Shown here: piece after piece, positions 57,729-64,000 of the stretch | Numbering within the stretch: the first letter of the stretch is position 1 | Layout of the letters: each line of letters starts with the position of its first letter | IMG/VR virus record: IMGVR_UViG_3300005253_000054 | Coordinates: 1-64,000 of that record | Direction: 5' to 3' (one strand) | Length of the DNA: 64,000 bases | Source of the DNA: a virus | Translations under genes and position numbers: made by a program | Notes under the pieces: model-generated | What the model was told of the DNA's origin: nothing | What the model saw: only the letters and a program-made list of their open reading frames with translations | Database searches by the model: none

Positions 57729-58078
57729 TGACCGGTAAAAAACTCAATTCGGGATCAAAAGGAAAACGTGGGGAGTGTGAGGCTGCGGCTGAGCTAATCC
57801 GCCTCTTCCGATGTGAAGCCCGAAGAGGCAGACAGTACCAAGGTTCTCCAGAGTCTCCAGACATAAAGACCACGATTCCAAAAGTGCATTTTGAGGTTAA
57901 GCGCACGGAATATCTCAGCCTATACGCTGCAATGGATCAGGCCGAGGAAGACGCTGGTACGGATATTCCAGTGGTGTTGCATCGTAGGAACAATAAGGAT
58001 TGGCTTGCAATCGTAGCCTTGGATGACTTGCCTGGGCTGGTCAAGATTTTGAGTAAGCTATTGAAAGAAAGGGAATAG
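57728..58078 (+). CDS. PD-(D/E)XK nuclease, Holliday-junction-resolvase-like
   Basis: 116 aa. SKGKRGECEAAAELIRLF, GRQYQGSPESPDI and VHFEVKRTEYLSLYAAMDQA supply the Glu, Asp and ExK of the PD-(D/E)XK fold, and PVVLHRRNNKDWLAIV the last strand. This matches small phage resolvases and VRR-like proteins. It would cut branched DNA before packaging. One-base overlap with the 5' nuclease. Confidence 0.7.
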   Translation: MTGKKLNSGSKGKRGECEAAAELIRLFRCEARRGRQYQGSPESPDIKTTIPKVHFEVKRTEYLSLYAAMDQAEEDAGTDIPVVLHRRNNKDWLAIVALDDLPGLVKILSKLLKERE

Positions 58079-58080
58079 TC

Positions 58081-58587
58081 ATGTTACGTCGAGCATTTAT
58101 GAAGTTGATGGGGGCTACGCCTTTGTTGCCTTTGTTACCATTGCCAGAATCAGTTGCCAAGGATATTGTAGAAGATGGCTGTGATGATGGTCCTATTATG
58201 GAGGTGTGGGAATCGGCTTACAAGGGTGATCTTGTCGATGCCGTAGCTGCGGAAGAATGGAAAGGATTAGTTGATTTACAACAATGCCGCCTGGATAGAC
58301 ATTGGTATAGTGTTGTTTACTACGTGTGCATACCTCCGGGGTGTATAGGACATGGTTATCCTGCTTGGGATGGTTTTTACTACGGATTTAAGCATGATTG
58401 TCCATTTGATTTGTATGAGAAATTATTTTGGATGAGGCGTGCTTTGCATAGACGACTAGAGACAAAATATCCGAAGACGTATTATACAGGGCCAGTGAAT
58501 ACTATTGTATCGGAAGTCTGTAAGAGAGGTTTAACAGATACGAAATACACAATTGTAAATTGGGATGATAGCATGAGGTGGGAATAG
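58081..58587 (+). CDS. Hypothetical protein with twin-arginine-like N-terminus
   Basis: 168 aa. LRRAFMKLMGATPLLPLLPLP resembles a Tat signal (RRxFxK plus hydrophobic stretch), which is odd for a gene between nucleases. The remainder is rich in Tyr, Trp and Cys. If the signal works, the product is exported folded; otherwise the N-terminus is just an amphipathic helix. Confidence 0.5.
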   Translation: MLRRAFMKLMGATPLLPLLPLPESVAKDIVEDGCDDGPIMEVWESAYKGDLVDAVAAEEWKGLVDLQQCRLDRHWYSVVYYVCIPPGCIGHGYPAWDGFYYGFKHDCPFDLYEKLFWMRRALHRRLETKYPKTYYTGPVNTIVSEVCKRGLTDTKYTIVNWDDSMRWE

Positions 58588-58596
58588 AGAAAACTG

Positions 58597-59613
58597 ATGA
58601 TAACCAAAATAGGAATCCGCAATTTTCAGTGCCACCGCTCGTTGACAATAGACCTTGACGAATTCGTTACGGTAATTGTTGGCCCCAGCGACTCTGGCAA
58701 ATCTGCAATCATCCGGGCTATTCGATGGCTATGCCTCAATCAGCCTAGCGGGGATTCCTTCATTTGCGACGGTACCGACTCAGTTACAGCCCGAATGAAA
58801 GTTGACGGCCGAACTGTCACAAGGCATCGAGACAAGTCAGATAATCTTTATAAATTAGGTAAAGATGAATTCAAGTCTTTCGGCTCAAGTGTACCAGCTC
58901 CAATCGAGCGTTTGCTAAATATTGGTCCTGTAAACTTCCAGCAGCAGCATGACCCCCCTTATTGGTTGTCCAATTCAGCCGGTCAGGTGTCCCGCGAACT
59001 AAACGCCATCGTCAATTTAGAGGTGATTGACTCGGTTCTGTCGGCCGTCGCCAAGCAAATAACCAAATCCAGAAATGAGGTAGGATTCATTGAGGAACGA
59101 TTAAGCAAAGCAGAAACCGAAGTAAAGGATACGGAATGGGCTGAAGACGCCGAATCCGATCTAAAGCGACTAGATAAGGCTAGATCAGAACATGCCCGTC
59201 AGGTCGTCAGAGTGGCCCATTTTCGCGATGTTGTGGAAGAGGCCATCGAACGTCGCGAAACACACCAACAGGCCAGTAAACAGGCGTCTGCTTTGCGTAC
59301 GGTAGTATCTGCTGGCAAGATGCTGAGGAAACTAGGGAAGCGACGGAAAGGATTGGACGAGTTGCTAGGACAGATAGCCAGTAAAGAGGTAATAGAGGCT
59401 CCCGATATTACTAGATTGGGGGGATTGAAAGAGATATGTAAAACGAGAAGTCAAGCGGCAGTAGGATTGGCAAGTTTGCTAATTGATATTCAAGAGTGTC
59501 ACGAAAAGGTGAATTGGAAGAAATCCGATTATGTGGCGGCTAAGGATCGACTCCGAAAAGAGACTGATGGTAAATGTCCAATATGTGGGAGTTCTTACAA
59601 GGGAGACCTATGA
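58597..59613 (+). CDS. SbcC/Rad50-like ATPase, N-terminal half ending in zinc hook
   Basis: 338 aa. GIRNFQCHRSLTIDLDEFVT and VIVGPSDSGKSAIIRAIRWL form the N-lobe with Walker A (about 30-38); FQQQHDPPYW is the Q-loop region; a coiled coil runs from about 140 to 325 and ends with KCPICGSSYKGDL, the CxxC of the Rad50 zinc hook. Walker B and signature are missing and reside in the gene at 62127. It works with SbcD (59924). Confidence 0.85.
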   Translation: MITKIGIRNFQCHRSLTIDLDEFVTVIVGPSDSGKSAIIRAIRWLCLNQPSGDSFICDGTDSVTARMKVDGRTVTRHRDKSDNLYKLGKDEFKSFGSSVPAPIERLLNIGPVNFQQQHDPPYWLSNSAGQVSRELNAIVNLEVIDSVLSAVAKQITKSRNEVGFIEERLSKAETEVKDTEWAEDAESDLKRLDKARSEHARQVVRVAHFRDVVEEAIERRETHQQASKQASALRTVVSAGKMLRKLGKRRKGLDELLGQIASKEVIEAPDITRLGGLKEICKTRSQAAVGLASLLIDIQECHEKVNWKKSDYVAAKDRLRKETDGKCPICGSSYKGDL

Positions 59614-59927
59614 TGGAATTGTTTAGAAGAAAGTTCAGATATGTAAACAGCTATTGGTGGACTAGCAAGGGTATTGACTTGTCCGCTGATTTGATAACCA
59701 AATTGTTTGATATTCCTGAAAAGATCAAAACGATTTGGATTTCACTTCACGATAAATCGGTATCCAATCGACATATAGCTAGGGTGATAAAAGGCAATTG
59801 GGGTTATCCGGAAGTGTTAGTGGAGACGGAAAAGGGGATTTATAGGTTCGATGATGCAGGATTAGATAGAATACTCAAACCGTTAGTGGGAAAAACGGTG
59901 TACCTAGATTGCGAGTATCTCGAATGA
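59610..59927 (+). CDS. Hypothetical protein
   Basis: 105 aa from ATG 59610 (ATGATG), overlapping the SbcC-N stop; stop overlaps the SbcD ATG. Mixed alpha/beta with VYLDCEYLE end. Its tight coupling between the two nuclease subunits is notable, but its role is unknown. Confidence 0.5.
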   Translation: MMELFRRKFRYVNSYWWTSKGIDLSADLITKLFDIPEKIKTIWISLHDKSVSNRHIARVIKGNWGYPEVLVETEKGIYRFDDAGLDRILKPLVGKTVYLDCEYLE

Positions 59928-60841
59928 AAACACTAGCCATATTTTGTGCAGACTTACATCTGTCTCTGAAACCTCCTTCTGCCCGATCAGCCGAGCTTGA
60001 TTGGCTGGCGTCACAGAAACGCCATTTAGACCAGCTTGGTGATTTGAACAAGGGAGAAATCCCCATTGTAATCGCGGGGGATTTATTAGATCGTTGGAAT
60101 AATAGTAGTGAGTTCGTGAATTTTGTTATTGATTATCTACCAAACTGTTTAAGTCTTGTTGGTCAGCATGATTTACCAAATCATCGTTATGACGATTTGG
60201 ACAGGTCATCTTATGGCACTTTGATTCGGTCTGGAAAAATTCAAAACTTGTCGCCGAATGGGATTGTGTCTATGGGAGGGTTTGTGTTGTATTCTTTTCC
60301 TTGGGGCTCAGATATAAAACCAATAGAATCAAAAGAGGATGGAAAACAACATATAGCAGTTATCCACAAATTTATTTACAAAGGCAAATCAACCTCTTAC
60401 CCAGGGGCACCAAAAGACGAGCAGATACGGGCCTACGCTGATTGTCTCAAAGGATATGACGCCGCCACTTTTGGTGACAATCACATTCCATTTACGGGCA
60501 AGGCGGGTGATTGTAGGGTACTCAATTGTGGTTCTCTGATTCCAAGGAATATAAAAGAGCGAGAGCACAAACCAAGAGTCCTTATGTTGATGGAAGATGG
60601 TAGCTGGGAATCACAAGACCTCGATACATCCGCTGATAAATGGATCGATGCGACAGAAGCAGAGCGATTGGAACATCAAGAGTTGGATATGTCAAAACTG
60701 TTAAGTGAATTGGATAGATTGGGAACGGAAGAAATGGATTATCGGGTTGCAGTGGAACGTTACATAGGAGACAAAGTAAACAAGGTTTGCAAGAGTATTG
60801 CGAAAAGAGTATTGGAGGTATTGGACGATGCCATTGATTGA
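59924..60841 (+). CDS. SbcD/Mre11-like metallophosphoesterase
   Basis: 305 aa from ATG 59924. Metal-binding motifs are FCADLHLS (DxH), IAGDLLDRW (GDxxD), LVGQHDLPNH (GNHD with Gln), AVIHKFIY (His) and FGDNHIPF (GxxH). A helical capping region follows. With the SbcC halves it forms the nuclease complex that processes DNA ends. Confidence 0.8.
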   Translation: MKTLAIFCADLHLSLKPPSARSAELDWLASQKRHLDQLGDLNKGEIPIVIAGDLLDRWNNSSEFVNFVIDYLPNCLSLVGQHDLPNHRYDDLDRSSYGTLIRSGKIQNLSPNGIVSMGGFVLYSFPWGSDIKPIESKEDGKQHIAVIHKFIYKGKSTSYPGAPKDEQIRAYADCLKGYDAATFGDNHIPFTGKAGDCRVLNCGSLIPRNIKEREHKPRVLMLMEDGSWESQDLDTSADKWIDATEAERLEHQELDMSKLLSELDRLGTEEMDYRVAVERYIGDKVNKVCKSIAKRVLEVLDDAID

Positions 60842-61145
60842 AGAACCAAGGAAGTATAAAGAGATTGTGCATAGATTAAGAGTTAAACATGTGCCATTTA
60901 TCCTTAGTCGCATGTTGGGTAAGGGTATGTGGGGTTGGGTTTTTCAAGATTTCAATTGGGTTAGAGATAGTAATGGTTGTTTTGTCGTTCAGCTACGTTG
61001 GACCAATTTGAGAATGTATGCTGTCGAAATCACGTCAGAGCGTTGTGTCGATTATTGGTTCTATGATACTGCGTCGATAAAAAATCAGATAAAGTACCTT
61101 TGGTTTTTGTTTTGGGGTATCAAAGTTAAGGAGCCAAGCAAATGA
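60828..61145 (+). CDS. Hypothetical protein
   Basis: 105 aa from ATG 60828, behind TTGGAGGTATTGG and overlapping the SbcD end by 14 bases. Trp- and aromatic-rich, basic. Not recognised. Confidence 0.5.
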   Translation: MPLIEEPRKYKEIVHRLRVKHVPFILSRMLGKGMWGWVFQDFNWVRDSNGCFVVQLRWTNLRMYAVEITSERCVDYWFYDTASIKNQIKYLWFLFWGIKVKEPSK

Positions 61146-61178
61146 TCCCGCAGTCTAATCAACAGGGAGGGACGGCGG

Positions 61179-61403
61179 ATGAAAAGAGAATATTACGTTG
61201 GTGGGGAGTATACACCGACGCAAGCGGTCATAAGGCAACGTACGTTGGATTTGAGGTGGTTATTGGACAATCAATTTGAGGAGGTGATTCTTTTAGCGGT
61301 AATGAATTACGATATGCTTGATATTGACTTGGTAAAGAGTATGACCGACCGATTTGGGGCGGCAGAGGCACAAATACGGTTAATCGAATTTCTGAGGGAT
61401 TGA
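61179..61403 (+). CDS. Small hypothetical protein
   Basis: 74 aa; GGGAGGGACGGCGG before ATG decides for this frame over an overlapping 45-codon frame that opens at 61142. Helical and acidic. Not recognised. Confidence 0.5.
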   Translation: MKREYYVGGEYTPTQAVIRQRTLDLRWLLDNQFEEVILLAVMNYDMLDIDLVKSMTDRFGAAEAQIRLIEFLRD

Positions 61404-61435
61404 AAAGAGGATACCCCTCCTTTGGAGAAAGTTAA

Positions 61436-61618
61436 ATGAGTAATTGGAAAGAGACAATATTGGGCGGGATGGCCATGGGTATTAGTATTATACTGTTATG
61501 GATAGCTTTTTCCTGGATAGAGGCCAGGCAATACAACAGGCTTACGGGTGGTAATGCAACCACACTTGACGCGATGTTCATTCAGTTACGTGTACAAGGA
61601 AAAGAAAAGGAGACCTAA
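61436..61618 (+). CDS. Small membrane protein
   Basis: 60 aa behind the repeated hairpin leader (GGAG at 61424-61427). GGMAMGISIILLWIAFSWI at about 10-28 is one membrane helix. Unknown role. Confidence 0.5.
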   Translation: MSNWKETILGGMAMGISIILLWIAFSWIEARQYNRLTGGNATTLDAMFIQLRVQGKEKET

Positions 61619-61621
61619 TAA

Positions 61622-61861
61622 ATGCGAGATAAAGAACAAATAGAACAAACAGAGCAGGATCGAGAATGGTGGGTAGAAGTGGGCTTTCTGATCGATCCGA
61701 AAGCCAAGTTGTGCGGTTGGGATCATCGGTATAAGGCTGCATTTGGAAACCCCACTCAGTTTACGGTATGTGGTGCGGCGGCTAGGGTTTTGATGAGACA
61801 GCAAGATAAGCTTAAACAATTTCGTAAAAAGATATTGGAGGTTCGGACGATCGTTGTTTGA
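61622..61861 (+). CDS. Small hypothetical protein
   Basis: 79 aa with AAGGAGACCTAATAA before ATG. Charged ends, KQFRKKILEVRTIVV helix at the C-terminus. Not recognised. Confidence 0.5.
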   Translation: MRDKEQIEQTEQDREWWVEVGFLIDPKAKLCGWDHRYKAAFGNPTQFTVCGAAARVLMRQQDKLKQFRKKILEVRTIVV

Positions 61862-61884
61862 TTAAAAGAAAAGGAATAAGAATT

Positions 61885-62130
61885 GTGGATATCAAAAAGT
61901 TTACTCGGTTAAAAGAAAAAGCAGAAGCCCTACGCACTGAGGCTGAACAGGCCAAGGGTGCCTTGAATCAGCTTAAAAAAAAGTTGGAGGAAGACTTTGG
62001 GTGTCAATCGATTGAGGATGCCGAGAGGTTGTTAGAGAAGTACGAGAAAGAGGTGAAGAAAGCAGAAGAGGATTATGGTGAGGAATTGATTAGCTTTGAA
62101 GAGGAATGGGGTGAGAAACTGAGCAAATGA
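61885..62130 (+). CDS. Coiled-coil protein beside SbcC C-half
   Basis: 81 aa from GTG 61885 (AAGGAATAAGAATT upstream); TTG 61858, overlapping the upstream stop, is the longer alternative. Nearly all heptad-like helix (RLKEKAEALRTEAEQAKGAL). It directly precedes and overlaps the SbcC C-half, so it may contribute coiled coil to the split complex. Confidence 0.5.
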   Translation: MDIKKFTRLKEKAEALRTEAEQAKGALNQLKKKLEEDFGCQSIEDAERLLEKYEKEVKKAEEDYGEELISFEEEWGEKLSK

Positions 62131-62705
62131 CTAACGCTGAATTAGACATTTATCGCCGGCGAGTAACCGAGGCAGTCATCACCCATAAGACTGCTAAGAA
62201 ATCCTTACAACAAACCAAATTAGAACTAAAACAAGCTATCCAAACTAGAGACGAAATCGAACAAACTCAATCAATTTTCCAACACGTAGCCCAAGCCGTC
62301 CAGCAATCCGTACATAACAAAATAGCTGGTGTGGTCTCCCGTTGCTTAGAAACCATCTTCGATGAGCCTTACGAATTCAGAATTACATTTGAGAGAAAAC
62401 GGGGTAGGACAGAAGCAAAACTTTCATTCGTAAGAAACGGAATGGAAGTAGACCCCATGACGGCATCAGGCGGGGGTGTTATTGACGTGGCAGCATTCGC
62501 TTTAAGATTAGCTTGCCTTATCCTCGCCAAGCCACAACAACGTAGGTTAATCATCCTTGACGAGCCTTTCAAGTATTTGTCATTGGAATTCAGGTATAGG
62601 GTAAAAGAGCTACTGATGGGCTTAGCAAAGGAAATGAAAGTGCAATTCCTGATGGTAACCCACTTCAGAGAATTGGAATGTGGGACGGTAATTGAATTGG
62701 AGTAA
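62127..62705 (+). CDS. SbcC/Rad50-like ATPase, C-terminal half
   Basis: 192 aa. A coiled coil (about 5-60) leads to FEFRITFERKRGRTEAKLSF-like strands, the ABC signature TASGGGVIDVAAFALRLA at about 112, Walker B RRLIILDEPFK at about 140-150, and LMVTHF (H-loop). It completes the ATPase of the gene at 58597. No CxxC is present, so the zinc hook exists only in the N-half polypeptide. Confidence 0.85.
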   Translation: MTNAELDIYRRRVTEAVITHKTAKKSLQQTKLELKQAIQTRDEIEQTQSIFQHVAQAVQQSVHNKIAGVVSRCLETIFDEPYEFRITFERKRGRTEAKLSFVRNGMEVDPMTASGGGVIDVAAFALRLACLILAKPQQRRLIILDEPFKYLSLEFRYRVKELLMGLAKEMKVQFLMVTHFRELECGTVIELE

Positions 62706-62720
62706 ATAAAGGAGATAGGA

Positions 62721-62936
62721 ATGTCAATAGTTGATAAACAAACCCCAGTAACTTCAGGATATAAACGACAGTGGACACGTTGTAAGGAATGTAAGAATAT
62801 TGCCTATTACGACTACATACCGTATGGTTTGGGTAATCCTACACGTACATTACCATGCGGTCATGGTCTGTTCCTTCGTTTTGATGAGGCCATAGATTTT
62901 ATTACAGAAGAAGATGCGATAAAGGAAACTTCATAA
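62721..62936 (+). CDS. Small zinc-binding-like protein
   Basis: 71 aa with AAAGGAGATAGGA upstream. RCKECKNIAYYDYIPYGLG and LPCGHG give four Cys/His ligands. Similar short proteins are common in phages; function unknown. Confidence 0.5.
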   Translation: MSIVDKQTPVTSGYKRQWTRCKECKNIAYYDYIPYGLGNPTRTLPCGHGLFLRFDEAIDFITEEDAIKETS

Positions 62937-62964
62937 TGAATGGTCCGAATTGGGGTAAGGGACG

Positions 62965-63216
62965 ATGCAGCAAGATCAGCTAAAGAAGGATAGATTAGAG
63001 AAACGAATCACACACATAATAGGGTTGATGGGGGAAGACCCCACTGATGGGGCCTTACGAGAGAGATTAAGAGTAATGTCAAGACAACGCAGACATGTAC
63101 TAGAGAAGAGGTATTTAAGACTGAGCCGTCTTTTTGAGCTATTAAAGATACTCTTACCTACAGAAGAAAAATCAAAACAATCAAACCGATATATGGAGGT
63201 TCTAATCGAGCGATGA
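62965..63216 (+). CDS. Basic helical protein (faint ribosomal S15 resemblance)
   Basis: 83 aa, strongly basic. RITHIIGL and RLRVMSRQRRHVLEKRYLRL recall the helix with the RR(G/x)L...QRR.LL pattern of ribosomal protein S15, but the resemblance is weak and the His-rich loop is missing. More safely, an RNA- or DNA-binding helical protein. Confidence 0.45.
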   Translation: MQQDQLKKDRLEKRITHIIGLMGEDPTDGALRERLRVMSRQRRHVLEKRYLRLSRLFELLKILLPTEEKSKQSNRYMEVLIER

Positions 63217-63506
63217 ATAAAATAGAACAAATACGAGTAATACTATCTGACTTAGAGCCATCGCGGTCTTCTAATTTGGTACCATTGGTAGCTGATTTAG
63301 TAAAAGATTATGAACGATTAGAGAAGTCTTTGCCTGATTTGGTTGAACTTGCCGGAAAGCATGGTAGAGAAGGAAACGAACCATCAATCTACCAACGTGG
63401 TAATATATGGCGTTATCATGTAAATCGTTGTGGTAATAACTGGGAGGACGATACTGATCCATCTAAAGCAGCCGAGAGAGCAGATAAACAAAAGAGGATC
63501 AAATGA
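63213..63506 (+). CDS. Small hypothetical protein
   Basis: 97 aa with ATGA overlap. Helical first half, then a charged region ending in Lys/Arg. Not recognised. Confidence 0.5.
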   Translation: MNKIEQIRVILSDLEPSRSSNLVPLVADLVKDYERLEKSLPDLVELAGKHGREGNEPSIYQRGNIWRYHVNRCGNNWEDDTDPSKAAERADKQKRIK

Positions 63507-63742
63507 CTAACAAGCAATCCGTACCAAGAGAATATGTAATCACAAGGAAGGAGACGGATTTATGGTCTGCTCAAGGCCCGGTCTATTGGCACGAAAAACC
63601 TATTCATATTGGTCGAGATCGTGAAGGGGCGTTTAAGATACTAGCAAAGGAAAGGAAACGAGATACAAAACGAGCAGAGGGTAAGTCGTTGAGATATACG
63701 TTACTGAATGTTTACTGTGATGGGGATGAAAGATATGGATAA
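63503..63742 (+). CDS. Small basic hypothetical protein
   Basis: 79 aa with ATGA overlap. Lys/Arg-rich (ILAKERKRDTKRAEGKSLRY), so nucleic acid binding is possible. Not recognised. Confidence 0.5.
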   Translation: MTNKQSVPREYVITRKETDLWSAQGPVYWHEKPIHIGRDREGAFKILAKERKRDTKRAEGKSLRYTLLNVYCDGDERYG

Positions 63743-63771
63743 CTCTTAACAAAAACAAGGGAGAAAACAAA

Positions 63772-63918
63772 ATGTTGACAAGCAAACAGATACATCTTAT
63801 CCTCAATTTAATATCAGAGAAGTATGGTGCAGGGTATGTATCGGAAGAGGATCATCCTAAAATGGGTGGACTACAGGCAACCCTGTCTGTTATGTTGGAA
63901 GTGGCATTGAAAAGGTAA
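63772..63918 (+). CDS. Small conserved-style phage protein
   Basis: 48 aa with AAGGGAGAAAACAAA upstream. MLTSKQIHLILNLISEKYG and GLQATLSVMLEVALKR match a pattern frequent in short phage proteins of unknown role. Confidence 0.55.
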   Translation: MLTSKQIHLILNLISEKYGAGYVSEEDHPKMGGLQATLSVMLEVALKR

Positions 63919-63954
63919 AACAATTCCTAACTAACTCTTCAATACTACCCCCAT

Positions 63955-63983
63955 TTGCAAAACAACCCGAAATCCCGTACAAT
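63955..63983 (+). promoter_or_regulatory. Sigma70-like promoter at window end
   Basis: TTGCAA at 63955-63960, 17-base spacer, TACAAT at 63978-63983, then a purine-rich start region. Its gene lies beyond the window. Confidence 0.5.
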
Positions 63984-64000
63984 GGGAAAGGGAGTACAAA

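Noticed and set aside
61142-61276. 45-codon frame starting at an ATGA overlap
   Set aside because: It overlaps the 61179 gene, which has a much better ribosome binding site (GGGAGGG) and a longer frame.
62965-63216. Phage copy of ribosomal protein S15
   Set aside because: Only a short basic helix is similar and key S15 residues are missing; not enough to name it.
1-64000. Reassignment of TGA to an amino acid across the phage
   Set aside because: Many genes end in TGA at tight ATGA overlaps with properly placed downstream starts, so TGA acts as a stop; the MazG case is local.

Overview
This window reads as part of the genome of a large tailed double-stranded DNA phage. Every supported gene but one lies on the + strand, mostly with ATGA, GTGA or TTGA stop/start overlaps. 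The window holds a tail assembly chaperone pair, a tape measure protein, a nearly complete phage replisome and dozens of tiny genes. Capsid, portal, terminase and lysis genes are not seen and presumably lie outside. No integrase or repressor was recognised, so there is no evidence of lysogeny. The host is inferred to be a Gram-negative, planctomycete-like or other PEP-CTERM/exosortase-bearing bacterium, because the phage carries a PEP-CTERM protein, a CMP-Kdo synthetase and a CsrA.

Layout. (1) 1-6573: tail genes. These are the end of a Ser-rich protein, a tail-tube-like protein, a G/GT chaperone pair with a -1 slippery heptamer, the tape measure protein, and a second protein with a long Ser/Thr-rich tail. 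(2) 6596-18012: a tight run of glycan or small-molecule modification genes. It has glycosyltransferases in tandem families of two and three, four methyltransferases, a cupin, a radical SAM protein, a sulfotransferase-like protein and a KdsB-like cytidylyltransferase. A plausible job is decorating the Ser-rich tail proteins or a surface glycan. (3) About 18475-22768: a visibly GC-richer block of small genes behind a sigma70-like promoter, each with its own strong ribosome binding site. (4) 22765-33477: a sigma-like factor, an SNF2 helicase, an RHH regulator, a primase, a DUF932 protein and many small accessory genes. (5) 33485-41006: a candidate small RNA with its own promoter and terminator, two HNH genes, an O-like replication initiator with iterons inside the gene, a DnaB-type helicase, a 27-copy hexamer repeat beside a ParB-like gene, and a sliding clamp. 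(6) 41086-54452: the PEP-CTERM protein, a UDG-exonuclease fusion, a MazG-like gene broken by an in-frame TGA, the DNA polymerase palm protein, an SNF2 helicase with two inteins, a DNA methyltransferase, a clamp loader with one intein, and a gp32-like single-strand DNA binding protein. (7) 54464-63983: a highly structured candidate RNA, a RecA/UvsX-like recombinase, CsrA, a 5' nuclease, a PD-(D/E)XK nuclease, SbcD, and SbcC split into two genes.

The most unusual feature is the mode of intein carriage. Three inteins sit in nucleotide-binding motifs of two replication ATPases. In two of them the endonuclease is not in the intein frame. One holds a Vsr/DUF559-like nuclease in the +1 frame. The other holds an HNH nuclease on the opposite strand with its own promoter-like and Shine-Dalgarno sequences. 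The intein frame stays open through both. Each stretch therefore appears to code for two proteins, and it resembles an intermediate between a normal intein and the fractured split-intein genes with free-standing endonucleases.

All functional calls rest on motifs read by eye; no database search was run.
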